Shown here one piece after another: positions 40,245-50,200 of a stretch of DNA of 64,000 nt. The position numbers and the translations under genes were made by a program. The stretch's first letter is position 1; every line of letters starts with the position of its first letter. Under the pieces are notes generated by a model. That model was not told the origin of the DNA. It did not search any database and worked only from the letters and a program-made list of their open reading frames with translations. Source of the DNA: an uncultured Mycoplasmatota bacterium (GTDB lineage Bacteria; Bacillota_I; Bacilli_A; RF39; UBA660); assembly GCA_900554315.1 (NCBI GenBank), contig USGP01000002.1, positions 30,422-94,421 of the forward strand, read 5' to 3'.

Positions 40245-40907
40245 CTATATAATTTCAATGTCTTCCACTAAATTATCCTTACTGTCTCTCTTCTTTTTCT
40301 GCTTCTGTATTTGTTGTCTAATACGAATAGCTTCACTTACAATTAAATATGCAAGTGGTAACCCAATACATAAAATCCAACCAAAATAAGTAGATAAAAA
40401 TTGACGAATATAACCTAAATATGGAATTCTAAAAAGTACTTTACCATATACATCATCCTCATCAACCAAAGTAGCATCAGCAACATTATTATTATCACCT
40501 TTTGTACGATATAATAACCTACCATCTTCTGCTTCTTCTATACCAATAATTCTATGAGTAATAACTTTTCCACTATAATATGGATCACGTCCCATATAGC
40601 TAATAATATCACCCTGTTTTAAATCATCCGAATCTGTTCTCTGAATAATAATAGCATCTTGAACATTAATAGTTGGTACCATACTAGGACTAACAATAAC
40701 ATAAGCATCAAAAAGTGGGGGTTTATCTTCTCCAGATTTAAGATTATATAATAAATCACCAAAATAAAAAATAAACAATAAAAATATAATCATTAATAAT
40801 AAGAAAATAACATATAGGATTACTTTAGTAATAAAATGTAAAAAAAACTGCAAAATTTCTTTTACTGAAACAACATCGTCATGATTAGTATCAAAATATT
40901 GTTTCAT
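40245..40907 (-). CDS. sipW: Type I signal peptidase, SipW/ER type
   Basis: A 220-residue membrane peptidase with spans at about 26-52 and 173-193. The catalytic serine is in VSPSMVPT (Ser75). The second catalytic position is a histidine (VITHRI, His118) rather than the lysine of ordinary bacterial enzymes, placing it in the ER/SipW-type group. The TKGDNNNVAD motif (Asp138) is also present. SipW in B. subtilis processes TasA and TapA; three TasA-like genes lie directly upstream here, so they are the likely substrates. It has an extended -10-like TGTTATGAT upstream and is followed by rsmA. Confidence 0.92.
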   Translation of the reverse strand: MKQYFDTNHDDVVSVKEILQFFLHFITKVILYVIFLLLMIIFLLFIFYFGDLLYNLKSGEDKPPLFDAYVIVSPSMVPTINVQDAIIIQRTDSDDLKQGDIISYMGRDPYYSGKVITHRIIGIEEAEDGRLLYRTKGDNNNVADATLVDEDDVYGKVLFRIPYLGYIRQFLSTYFGWILCIGLPLAYLIVSEAIRIRQQIQKQKKKRDSKDNLVEDIEII

Positions 40908-40976
40908 ACTAATCCCTCCTATCTATCATCATAACAATGATATCACGGTATTTTAAAAAAAACTAGTTTTCGTCAG

Positions 40977-41002
40977 AAAAAAAAGAGGAGTTTACATCCT
41001 CT
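40977..41002 (-). terminator. Terminator of TasA-like gene 3
   Basis: AGAGGA/TCCTCT stem (40984-41002), 7-base loop, U-run; lies between this gene and the signal peptidase. Confidence 0.85.
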
Positions 41003-41627
41003 AAATAACTTTTGCTGTCACATTTAATTTAATATTAAAATTTCTACTTACAGAATCGATAATAGTATTTTGATCTACCCACATTCGAAGCCTAAAATTC
41101 TCACTAAGATCTTTAGCCTCATCTGAAGTATTACTAAAAGTACCAGAGTATAAAACCATTGTTCCTTTTTTACTACCTAAAAAACTATCCTCCGTTAATG
41201 CATGAAAGTGTTGAGGAATAGAAGTAATTGGTGTATCAGTGTATTGATTCAAATCATATTTTTGCAAATACAACTTAACAGAGTCATCACTCAACATCTC
41301 AGTATCTGTTTTTACTTTTTCTGCTGAAATCTCATAATTTAAAGTGGTATGTGGCGCCAAATTCGTACGAACAACAAACTCATAAACATTACCATCTCCA
41401 GTTAAATTTTTTCCTACATCATCACTCATTGGCATCATACTATTCATAGAAACAGATTTACTTTGATTATTAAAAGATAAAGAAATAGTTCCTGTAGATA
41501 TCATATTACTATTAGAATCAGAAATAAAAGAATTATAAGCTGCATAACTGACTCCTACAAAAGCAATAATTAAAATAGAAATGCCAACAATAGATAATAT
41601 AATTTGTTTAGATTCTGTCTGTATCAT
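41001..41627 (-). CDS. TasA-like secreted protein with SipW-type signal peptide
   Basis: A 208-residue protein with a membrane segment (about 8-30) ending GVSYAAYNSF and then ISTGTISLSF. That matches the SipW-cognate leader pattern of TasA/camelysin proteins, with cleavage likely near the Ala pair. The mature part is beta-rich and shares with its two neighbours a DDxGKxL motif, a YEI strand and a FRLRMWVD block near the C-terminus. The ATG at 41627 follows GGAG. It is a strong candidate substrate for the adjacent signal peptidase; whether it forms fibres is inference. Confidence 0.8.
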   Translation of the reverse strand: MIQTESKQIILSIVGISILIIAFVGVSYAAYNSFISDSNSNMISTGTISLSFNNQSKSVSMNSMMPMSDDVGKNLTGDGNVYEFVVRTNLAPHTTLNYEISAEKVKTDTEMLSDDSVKLYLQKYDLNQYTDTPITSIPQHFHALTEDSFLGSKKGTMVLYSGTFSNTSDEAKDLSENFRLRMWVDQNTIIDSVSRNFNIKLNVTAKVI

Positions 41628-41685
41628 ATAAATTTCTCCACTTCCTATCATAATAATCATAACACACATTAATTGTTTTGGAAAT

Positions 41686-41710
41686 AAAAAAAAGACCTCT
41701 CATGAAGTCT
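41686..41710 (-). terminator. Terminator of TasA-like gene 2
   Basis: AGACCT/AAGTCT stem (with one G-U on the RNA; 41693-41710), 6-base loop, U-run. Confidence 0.78.
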
Positions 41711-42302
41711 AACTTACTTTTCCATATACTTTTACTTGAACAGAATATGTCCCGGCCGGATCAACAACAGCACCTTCTCTAACCCACATTCTTAATCGAT
41801 AATTATCAACACGATCAGATGATAAAGAAACTCTATTTAAAACCATAGATTTGGCTGGACTACCCAAATTTGATTTCTTCTTAATTGGAGTAAATGCCTC
41901 AGGTTCTGTTACTTTAGCATAAGTACCACTATTTTGTTTTTCTAAATAAACAACAATATCAGAATCAGAAATTGTTGATGATTTATCTTTTATCAAAGCA
42001 ATTTCATATTTAACTGAATCATCATTACTCACTTCTGATGAAACGGAAAAATCAAAATAACTTCCCTCATCACGTAAAGATTTACCTGTTTCATTATTCA
42101 TTGAAGTTAGATTATTAAGAGCAAAAGTATTAGTTGCTGTTTTATAATTCATAGATACCACATTTTTACTTACAACTTCACGAACATTAGCTTTTTGTTC
42201 ACGAAAAAACATAAAAAAGGCAAAAACTACAACAGCAATAAGAAGTACACTTACTCCTAATACACACAATACAACATTTCTTGTTTTATGACCTTCTTTC
42301 AT
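41709..42302 (-). CDS. TasA-like membrane-anchored paralogue, middle copy
   Basis: A 197-residue protein with an N-terminal membrane segment (about 9-32) but no clear signal peptidase site after it, so it may remain anchored. The external part shares ETGKSL, VKYEI, a VVYLEKQ strand and YRLRMWV with the flanking copies. It begins 8 bases after the first copy and is probably co-transcribed with it. No catalytic residues are recognised. The paralogy is seen by eye from shared motifs and order. Confidence 0.75.
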   Translation of the reverse strand: MKEGHKTRNVVLCVLGVSVLLIAVVVFAFFMFFREQKANVREVVSKNVVSMNYKTATNTFALNNLTSMNNETGKSLRDEGSYFDFSVSSEVSNDDSVKYEIALIKDKSSTISDSDIVVYLEKQNSGTYAKVTEPEAFTPIKKKSNLGSPAKSMVLNRVSLSSDRVDNYRLRMWVREGAVVDPAGTYSVQVKVYGKVS

Positions 42303-42310
42303 ATTTCCTC

Positions 42311-42907
42311 CTAATTTTTAATTTTTGCATAAAGTGCAATTTTAAAACTTCGATACTCTGTCGTAATAGGATAGGAATCATCTAACCACATACGTAATCT
42401 AAATTTTTTTGTTTCACCCTTTTTTAATGTACCTGAATATAACTGTTTACCAGCTGGATCACTGGATGCTACCTTTAAACTCTTATATGTCGGAACCATC
42501 TTATTACGATAAGCATCAAATGGTAAATCAGACTTTCCATCAGTTAAATAAACTTTAACATAATTAGTAGGAAGTTCTAGTGCAACTCCTACAGGAATAG
42601 CATAAATTTCATATTGAATAGAATCTATTCCATTCATATTAGAAGACAATGAAAATTCACTATATCCATATTTACCATGGTTTTCTGTATAATCTAACTG
42701 CTTGCCTAAATCATCTGTAATTGGCATAGAACTATCAACAGATAAACCAGAAGACTGTTCAGAATAAGAAAAAATTAATGTAGCATTTTTAGTCGCAGAA
42801 TCATTACCACGAAAATACAAAAGAACACATCCAATAAACGTACATAAAGCAAATAAAATTAATGCAATCATAATAAATAATGTAGAATGTGAATACTGCT
42901 TTTTCAT
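42311..42907 (-). CDS. TasA-like membrane-anchored paralogue, first copy
   Basis: A 198-residue protein with an N-terminal membrane segment (about 8-31) followed by a beta-rich external domain containing ITDDLGKQL, IQYEIYAIP, VKVYLTDGK, LYSGTL and FRLRMWLDD. It starts at the ATG at 42907 (GGGG site, 8 bases); a GTG six bases upstream is possible. It begins a transcription unit with its own promoter overlapping the end of tatD. As with the middle copy, the cleavage site is unclear. Confidence 0.75.
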   Translation of the reverse strand: MKKQYSHSTLFIMIALILFALCTFIGCVLLYFRGNDSATKNATLIFSYSEQSSGLSVDSSMPITDDLGKQLDYTENHGKYGYSEFSLSSNMNGIDSIQYEIYAIPVGVALELPTNYVKVYLTDGKSDLPFDAYRNKMVPTYKSLKVASSDPAGKQLYSGTLKKGETKKFRLRMWLDDSYPITTEYRSFKIALYAKIKN

Positions 42908-42933
42908 AGTCACAACCCCTATTCTATAGATAT

Positions 42934-42962
42934 AGAATACACTATTTTGTATTTTTTTTCAA
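42934..42962 (-). promoter_or_regulatory. Promoter of the TasA-like cluster
   Basis: TTGAAA (42957-42962) and TATTCT (42934-42939), 17 bases apart on the minus strand. Confidence 0.75.
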
Positions 42963-43715
42963 CTAATCTAAACGAAAAACTGTTTTTGCTGTTTGAGTAG
43001 TAATACGCTCTACTTCATCTAAAGTAACATTTTGACATTCGGAAACCTTTTTCGCTACAAGAGGAATATATTTAGAACTATTTTGTTGACCACGATAAGG
43101 GGCTGGTGTTAAATAAGGACTATCTGTTTCTAAAACAATTTTATCTAGTGGAAGTTGAGCAACAACACTTCCTAAATTACTATTTTTAAATGTAATAACC
43201 CCACCAATGCCTAAAACAAAACCCATCTTAATATATTCTCTTGCTGTTTCAATACTTCCATTAAAACAGTGAATAACTCCACGAACAGAATATTTTTTCA
43301 AAGTCTGAATAGTATCATAAGTAGCATCTCGACTATGAATAACAACTGGTAAATGAAGTTTTTCAGCAATCAAAAGCTGTTTTTCAAATAGAGAAATCTG
43401 TTGTAAACGATCTTCTTTTCCATAATGATAATCTAATCCAATTTCTCCGACACCAATAACTTTTTTATTCATTAATTGCTTTTGTAATAATTCAATATCT
43501 TCATCATGATAAACACTTGCCTCAGATGGATGATACCCAATCGTAACATAAACGTCAGAAATTTTATTAGCATAATCTAAAGATTCTAAAATACTATTCT
43601 TATCACATCCAGAAATAATAATAGGACTAACACGATTTTTTCGATTTTCATCTAAAATCTTCTTTATATCATTATAATCATTTTTCGACAAATGACAGTG
43701 TGTATCAATAAACAT
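42963..43715 (-). CDS. tatD: TatD-family metal-dependent hydrolase (DNase)
   Basis: A 250-residue TIM-barrel hydrolase. Metal ligands are seen in DTHCHL near the N-terminus, GEIGLDYH, PVVIHSRDA, HCFNG and LETDSPYLTP. TatD proteins have 3'-5' exonuclease activity and roles in DNA repair or fragmentation. In B. subtilis the homologue yabD follows metS and precedes yabE-rnmV-ksgA; here the TasA-like cluster comes next instead. A GGAGG site precedes the ATG. Confidence 0.95.
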   Translation of the reverse strand: MFIDTHCHLSKNDYNDIKKILDENRKNRVSPIIISGCDKNSILESLDYANKISDVYVTIGYHPSEASVYHDEDIELLQKQLMNKKVIGVGEIGLDYHYGKEDRLQQISLFEKQLLIAEKLHLPVVIHSRDATYDTIQTLKKYSVRGVIHCFNGSIETAREYIKMGFVLGIGGVITFKNSNLGSVVAQLPLDKIVLETDSPYLTPAPYRGQQNSSKYIPLVAKKVSECQNVTLDEVERITTQTAKTVFRLD

Positions 43716-43728
43716 ATATACTTACCTC

Positions 43729-43757
43729 CAAAATAAAAATATCATATTAATGATATT
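43729..43757 (-). terminator. Terminator of the 57-residue ORF
   Basis: AATATCAT/ATGATATT 8-bp stem (43738-43757) whose loop holds the ORF stop codon; a U-rich tract follows. Confidence 0.75.
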
Positions 43758-43920
43758 TTTTCCACTCACATACCTTCATTCTAAAATAAAATAATACTAA
43801 AAAAACTAAATATCCAAAATCTAAAAGATTTCTAGTAAAAACTACATACAAAAACATCAAAATAATATAAAAAAAACAAACAAAGTCTACTGTAAAAAAC
43901 TGCCAATTATTTTTTAACAT
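43747..43920 (-). CDS. Small membrane protein, 57 residues
   Basis: A short ORF (MLKNNWQFFTVDF start, KVCEWKKYH end) with two closely spaced hydrophobic segments (about 10-27 and 33-47) separated by TRNLLD. It has a GGAAAGGA ribosome site 5 to 10 bases upstream, and the stop codon lies in a terminator hairpin. It is bounded by the metG terminator upstream. It fills what would otherwise be a 300-base gap between metG and tatD. I recognise no family; gene status rests on its signals and composition. Confidence 0.6.
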   Translation of the reverse strand: MLKNNWQFFTVDFVCFFYIILMFLYVVFTRNLLDFGYLVFLVLFYFRMKVCEWKKYH

Positions 43921-43967
43921 ATATTTTTCCTTTCCTACAGCAACTACCCTTCTACTATAGCATAAAG

Positions 43968-43998
43968 AAAAAAAGAAAGATACAAATATAATCTTTCT
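43968..43998 (-). terminator. metG terminator
   Basis: AGAAAGAT/ATCTTTCT 8-bp stem (43974-43998), 9-base loop, U-run. Confidence 0.88.
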
Positions 43999-44015
43999 TT
44001 TTTATGTTTGACAAA

Positions 44016-45557
44016 CTATTTGACATTATTCTTAAAGAACTCATCACGATTAATTCTTTGAAATAAAACAGAAGGAGTATTTAAATGATATTCATTTTTT
44101 TCATTATAAACAATAGTATTATCAGAAATATTTAATTGTTCCATAATTTTTTGACTAGTTTCAGGCATAAAACTACTTAAATATAATCCACATACTCTAA
44201 TAGATTCTAATAAATGATATATTACATTTTGTAAACGCTCTTTGCTAGATTCATCTTTTGCAAGTACCCACGGAGTTGTCTCATCAATATATTTATTAGT
44301 AAAGCGTAATACATTAAATATTTCTGTAATGGCATCACTAATTTGTAATGCTTCCATTTTTTCATCAACCAATTTTTCCAAATCTTGTAATTTTTTCTCT
44401 AATTCTAAATCAATATCTTCTTTAACACTTGTTTCTGTAACATTTCCATCAAAATATTTATTACCCATAGAAATAGAACGTTGAACCAAGTTTCCTAAAA
44501 CATTAGCAAGTTCTCCATTAATATGATCAATTAATAAATCATAAGTAATATTACCATCGCTGGCAAATGGAATTTCATGAAGTAAATAATAACGAACAGC
44601 ATCAACACCAAATAAATCTACCAATTCATCTGCATATATAACATTACCTTTAGATTTACTCATCTTATCATTATTCATTAATAGCCATGGGTGTCCAAAT
44701 ATCTTCTTAGGAAGAGGTAATCCCAAAGACCATAAAAAGCAAGGCCAATAAATAGAATGGAAACGAACAATATCCTTACCAATAACTTGTAAATCTGCTG
44801 GCCATAATTTTTTGAACTCGCCTGTTACTTCATCCACATCATAGCCTATATTTGTAATATAGTTAGTAAGAGCATCAAGCCAAACATAAACAACATGATT
44901 ATTATCAAAGTCAACAGGAATTCCCCATTTAAATGAAGTTCTAGAAACACATAAATCCTGTAATCCTGGCTTTATAAAATTATTTAACATTTCATTCTTT
45001 CTAGCTTCTGGTTGAATAAAATCAGGGTGACTTTCAATATATTCTTCTAGTTGTTTCTGATATTTACTCAATTTAAAGAAATAAGCTTCTTCTTTTGCCT
45101 CTTTAACTTCTCTTCCACAATCAGGACATTTGCCATCTACTAATTGTGACTCGGTCCAAAAAGATTCACAAGGAGTACAATATAATCCCTTATATTCTCC
45201 CTTATAAATATCTCCTTGATCATACATCTTTTTAAAAATATGTTGAACAACTTTCTCATGATGAGGATCTGTCGTTCTAACAAATTTATCATAACTAGCC
45301 CCCATCAAATCCCAAATTCTTTTAACTTCTGCAGATTGTTGATTAACAAACTCTTTTGGACTTACTCCTGCAGCTTTGGCCTTATCTTCAATCTTCTGAC
45401 CGTGCTCATCTGTACCTGTTTGAAAATAAACATCATAGCCTTTAAATCTCTTATATCTAGCAATAGCATCAGCTAATACAATTTCATAAGTATTACCAAT
45501 ATGTGGTTTACCAGACGTATAAGCAATAGCAGTTGTTAAATAAAATTTTTCTTTCAT
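44016..45557 (-). CDS. metG: Methionyl-tRNA synthetase
   Basis: Class I synthetase of 513 residues. Motifs: YTSGKPHIGNTYE (HIGH type), a zinc knuckle (CTPCESFW, then CPDCGREV), and NDKMSKSKGN. It ends after the anticodon-binding helical domain and lacks the C-terminal tRNA-binding (Trbp111-like) domain found in B. subtilis MetS. A T-box leader with an AUG specifier precedes it. It is followed by tatD as in many Bacillota. Confidence 0.97.
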   Translation of the reverse strand: MKEKFYLTTAIAYTSGKPHIGNTYEIVLADAIARYKRFKGYDVYFQTGTDEHGQKIEDKAKAAGVSPKEFVNQQSAEVKRIWDLMGASYDKFVRTTDPHHEKVVQHIFKKMYDQGDIYKGEYKGLYCTPCESFWTESQLVDGKCPDCGREVKEAKEEAYFFKLSKYQKQLEEYIESHPDFIQPEARKNEMLNNFIKPGLQDLCVSRTSFKWGIPVDFDNNHVVYVWLDALTNYITNIGYDVDEVTGEFKKLWPADLQVIGKDIVRFHSIYWPCFLWSLGLPLPKKIFGHPWLLMNNDKMSKSKGNVIYADELVDLFGVDAVRYYLLHEIPFASDGNITYDLLIDHINGELANVLGNLVQRSISMGNKYFDGNVTETSVKEDIDLELEKKLQDLEKLVDEKMEALQISDAITEIFNVLRFTNKYIDETTPWVLAKDESSKERLQNVIYHLLESIRVCGLYLSSFMPETSQKIMEQLNISDNTIVYNEKNEYHLNTPSVLFQRINRDEFFKNNVK

Positions 45558-45569
45558 AATATCCCTCCT

Positions 45570-45797
45570 AAAATAAAAAAACTATTATAAACATAAGGAC
45601 GATTTATCGCGGTACCACCTTATTTTATAATAGAATATTATACACTCATATAGTTAACGCCTATCTACGATTACACCTACATATCGATGCAATAGTTCAG
45701 AAGCCATATCTTTTAAACGAATTAGTTCCTTTCACACCAACCGGAATCTCTTTACTAAATCCTTTGTTTAAAAGACTCTTCGTCATCACAATCAATA
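45570..45797 (-). promoter_or_regulatory. T-box leader of metG
   Basis: The antiterminator core AAGGTGGTACCGCG is at 45607-45620. A long terminator stem pairs CTATTATAA...AAGG with CCTTAT...ATAATAG (about 45575-45632) followed by U residues. Stem I contains GATATGGCTTCTGAACT, in which ATG (45705-45707) fits the methionine specifier codon. The GGTTGGTGTGAAAGGAAC apical region is also typical. Confidence 0.92.
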
Positions 45798-45803
45798 TGG
45801 TTG

Positions 45804-45832
45804 AGTATATCATAAAAAAAACTATTCTTCAA
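45804..45832 (-). promoter_or_regulatory. metG promoter
   Basis: TTGAAG (45827-45832) and TATACT (45804-45809), 17 bases apart, overlapping the 3' end of spoVT. Confidence 0.65.
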
Positions 45833-46349
45833 TATGTTTTCCTAAAAATTTAGACATAACATCTGTCATTTTTTCTTCTACTTGTCCAATTCCATGTTCA
45901 GAAATAATAACTACAAGTCCTATAGCATCTCCATTCATAATAACAGGAGAAACAACATATGCATATTTTTCTGTTTCAGAATCAATCAATTCAATTTCAT
46001 GAAGACTATGTTCAACAATCGTTGTTCTATCCTTCATAATAAGTTCTAAAGATTTAGAAATAGGTTTATTTAAATACTTCTTTCTCAAACTTCCACTACC
46101 AGCAATAAAATTATCTCTATCAGTAATAAAGACATTCTGCTGAATAACAGAATTAACAATATCAACCAACTGCTTAGAAATTTCATCCATATCTGTCATT
46201 TTAGAAAATTTTTTTAAAGCAATCATTTCACGATCAACAAAAATTTCCAAGGACTCCCCTTCTCTAATTCTAAGAGTACGGCGAATTTCTTTTGGAATAA
46301 CAATTCTACCTAAATCATCTACTCTTCTAACTACACCTGTTGATTTCAT
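45822..46349 (-). CDS. spoVT: Stage V sporulation regulator SpoVT
   Basis: A transcription regulator of 175 residues. It has an N-terminal AbrB swapped-hairpin DNA-binding domain (STGVVRRVDDLGRIVIPKEIRRTLRI) and a C-terminal GAF-like domain (about 55-175). In B. subtilis SpoVT tunes forespore SigG genes. The ATG at 46349 follows an AGG site. B. subtilis has mfd-spoVT adjacent; here one unknown gene separates them. The AbrB domain is certain; SpoVT rather than AbrB is supported by the GAF domain and the length. Confidence 0.93.
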   Translation of the reverse strand: MKSTGVVRRVDDLGRIVIPKEIRRTLRIREGESLEIFVDREMIALKKFSKMTDMDEISKQLVDIVNSVIQQNVFITDRDNFIAGSGSLRKKYLNKPISKSLELIMKDRTTIVEHSLHEIELIDSETEKYAYVVSPVIMNGDAIGLVVIISEHGIGQVEEKMTDVMSKFLGKHIEE

Positions 46350-46480
46350 ACAATTATTCCTCACTTTCCCATACTACTATTGTTTCTAATATTTTTAAAT
46401 TTATACTGCTTTTCATACTTTATTATAAACAAAATTCCCAACTTTTCCCTTGGTAAATATTTCCATATTTTAAAACAATC

Positions 46481-46508
46481 AAAAAAAAGAAGATATTATG
46501 ATATCTTC
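46481..46508 (-). terminator. Terminator of the 220-residue unknown gene
   Basis: GAAGATAT/ATATCTTC 8-bp stem (46489-46508), 4-base loop, eight-U run. Confidence 0.9.
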
Positions 46509-46518
46509 CATAATAATA

Positions 46519-47181
46519 TTACTTATCTTCTTTTAATAAATAAGAATTCATCTTTGTAAATAAATAACGCTCACCTTGTTCTCTAACACCATTCATTAAA
46601 GTAGTATCTTTAACAATAATTTTAAAATCAATGCCCTCTAACAATTGTTTAATGTAAGTATTTTGAACAAACTTAATCATTTCTGTAGAAACAGTTGTAA
46701 TTGTTTTTTCATCCAAATCTTTTGTAAACAATTGATTTACATTATTTACAATGTTTTTATCAATTACTTCTTTTACTTTCATCTTCATATCTTTTTTTAG
46801 CTTTCGATTCAAAGGAATAAAATCTTTTTTATTAAACTTTATAACATCACTTTCTTTTTTTGGAGAAAAAGATGTAACAATTTTCATTAAATCATCTATT
46901 CTAATTTTTTCCCAACTTGGTAAAAAAGAAATAATATCTAACCTATAACTTTCCAACATATTATCTAGAGATTCTGACTGAATAATAATTTTATGTCTTT
47001 TAGCAATATCTAAAAATTTACATTTTATAATATCCATAGAATCTAATGGTGGCTTTTTTAGTAAAGATAAAATATCATCATCAAATAAAGAAGTAGTATT
47101 ATTTTTTAATATTTCAATTACAGCATTCTGATAATTTTCAAAATGCTTTTTTTTAAAATCCTCAACAGTTTCTTGATCCAT
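46519..47181 (-). CDS. Unrecognised 220-residue protein
   Basis: I do not recognise this protein. It is charged, Lys-rich and mainly helical, with no signal peptide or membrane span. The N-terminus (EDFKKKHFENYQNAVIEIL) looks like a helical hairpin, and the C-terminal third is beta/alpha with DFKIIVKDTTLMNGVREQGE. It lies 54 bases after mfd on the same strand and ends in a strong terminator, so it is probably co-expressed with mfd. Its size and setting might suggest a sporulation or repair accessory protein, but nothing in the sequence shows this. Confidence 0.75.
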   Translation of the reverse strand: MDQETVEDFKKKHFENYQNAVIEILKNNTTSLFDDDILSLLKKPPLDSMDIIKCKFLDIAKRHKIIIQSESLDNMLESYRLDIISFLPSWEKIRIDDLMKIVTSFSPKKESDVIKFNKKDFIPLNRKLKKDMKMKVKEVIDKNIVNNVNQLFTKDLDEKTITTVSTEMIKFVQNTYIKQLLEGIDFKIIVKDTTLMNGVREQGERYLFTKMNSYLLKEDK

Positions 47182-47235
47182 ACTACCACATCCTAGTATT
47201 GTAAGTGTAACAAAACAATCTTAAAATAGTCAAGA

Positions 47236-50200
47236 TTAAGACATAAATTTATAATAAATTAAATCTAATAAAGACGTTAAATAGTAGATAGGATGTTTTT
47301 CCAATTTTATAATATCTAAAACAACAACTAAATTACTACCGCGACTTAAAAATCTAAAAGAAGAACTAATATCATAAGAATCCATAAACAATTGATCAAC
47401 AGGAATCTTAGATACAACCTCTTGAGGAAAAACTAATTCAATGGAATTTTTTGTTTGAGACACACGTTTTACTCCAACTACATTAGCTAATTTTTCAAAC
47501 CATTCTTCATACATATAAATAAGCATATCTTCAGAAATACGTCCAAATCTATCTTCTAATTCACTTTTTACAGACTCCAATTTTTCTTTGGAATCAATTT
47601 CATTAATTTTACGATGAATTTCAATTTTCAAATCATCCTCTGAAACATAGTTATCTTCAATATGAGTACTAACATTGATTAATGGTTTCATAGAATTATC
47701 ATCATTTTCCATCTCAGAATCATCTGTCACAGAATCTAAATTCTTTTTACGAGCAACCTCTTCATTTAACAATTTCAAATATAAATCAATACCAACAGAA
47801 TCAATAAAACCTGCTTGTTCACTTCCAAGAATATCTCCTGCACCACGGATAGATAAATCTCTAGTTGCAATACTAAAGCCACTTCCTAAAGCAGTAAATT
47901 CTTTAATAACATTTAATCGTTTTACAGCAGACTCTGTCAAAACTTTAGACGGTTGATACATCAAATAAGCATAAGCAAATTTATCGCTTCGACCAACCCT
48001 ACCACGAATCTGATACAATTGACTAAGGCCAAACCTATCAGCATCCATAATAATCAAAGTATTAACATTAGGAATATCAATTCCTGTTTCAATAATTGTC
48101 GTACAAACCAAAATATCATATTTGTGTTGAATGAAATCCATAATTCTATTTTCCAAATCATTCTTATTCATTTGTCCATGGGCTGTAACTATTCTAGCAT
48201 CTGGTACCAAATTCTGAATACGAAACTTTTCTTCTTCAATAGACTCAACTTTATTATATAAAACAAAAACCTGACCATCTCTAGATAATTCTTTGTAAAT
48301 TGCATCCCTAAGTATTTGATTATTTTCTTCTATAACATAAGTTTGAACCGGATAACGATTAACTGGAGGCGTTTCAATTAGCGATAGACTACGAATACCA
48401 ACCAAGGACATCTGTAAAGTTCTAGGAATTGGAGTAGCAGTTAAAGTTAAAACATCAATATTGGTCTTATATTTTTTTATTTTTTCTTTATGTGTAACAC
48501 CAAAACGCTGTTCTTCATCAACAATTAACAGACCCAAATTTTTGGGTTTAATATCATTACTTAATAAACGATGTGTACCAAAAACTAAATCTATCGTTCC
48601 ATTGGCCAAACCTTCAACAATTCTTTTCACTTCTTTAGGAGACGTAAAACGATTCAATAATCCAATAGAAACAGGAAAATCCTTAAATCTTTCTATAGCA
48701 TTTTCATAATGTTGATTAGACAAAATAGTAGTAGGACATAAAAATAAAACTTGTTTAGAATCAAGAATAGCTTTAAAGGCAGCAACAAAGGCAACTTCTG
48801 TTTTTCCAAAACCAACATCACCACACAACAATCGATCCATAGGAACAGTTTTTTCCATATCTTTCTTAATTTGAGAAATAGCTCGCTTTTGGTCTGGAGT
48901 CAAATCATATGGAAATTCCGCCTCAAAGTCCAAAAGCATATCACAATCAGGAGAAAAGGCAAAACCTTTTCTAGATTCTCTTTCGGCATATAACTTTAAA
49001 AGATCATCTGCCATGTCTTGTACCTTTTTCTTAACACGATTCTTGGTCTTTTGCCACTCAGTACCACCAAGTTTATTTATTTTAGGCGCATAACCTTCTT
49101 TTCCTGTATATTTACTTAATAAATCAATCTTTTCAACCGGAATATATAATTTATCCTCACCTTGATATAAAACCTCAATATAATCTTTCACAATACCAGA
49201 AAAAGTTAAAGTTTTAATACCATTATAAATACCAATACCATGAACATCATGAACAACATAATCTCCAACTTCTACTTTATTAATATCAGAAATAGTAGAA
49301 GAATATTTAAATTTAGTTTTATATTTCTTTTGTTTATCTTTAATAATAAACAATTCATTAGCAGTTAAAAAAACAAATTTATCATAAATAAATCCTGATT
49401 TCAAAGGCTGTGATACCAAGTTTACCTCATTGTTTACAATATGATCAAAATCCGACTCAACCACTTTCATATTTAAAAACTTCATAACACTAAAAATTTG
49501 ATATTTTTTTAAACACAAAATCACTGTATATCCATCATGAAGATAATTACGAATGAATTGATTAATTAATTCAGAATTTTCATTAAAATTATTAATAGTA
49601 CGAACATTAAAGTCAGTAACATTAGCAGATAAATAACGATTAATATTCATGTAATATATAGGAAAATCTGGTTGAAGATCAAAAAAATCAAACATATAAT
49701 TACCATGAAAATCAACATCTTTAGTTGACTGATAAGTAGATGCTTCTTCCATTATTTGTGAAAAACTCACTTTTAATTGCTCATAATCTTTAAAAAAAGT
49801 AAAAGAAGGTTCTACATAATTTAATATAGAAGAAACATCTCCATATTGAGGAAGAAATTTTTGCTTTCCAATATGATTCTCATCTACTAATTTATTTGTA
49901 ATAAACTCTGAACATGGGCCTATCACAACAGAAGAAAGTTTTTCCAAAGATTTTTGAGAATCGGGATTAAAATATCGTATAGAATCAATCTCATCATCAA
50001 AAAATTCAATTCGAACGGGATAATCACTTTCAATAGGAAATACATCGATAATAAAACCACGAACAGCATATTCACCAGTCTTATTGACAATAGTATCTCT
50101 TGTATAACCTGTCTGTATCAATTTTTCCACCAATAATTGTGGATTAAAAGTATTACCAACAGACAACTCAATAAATGAACTTTTATAATTATCTTTTGTA

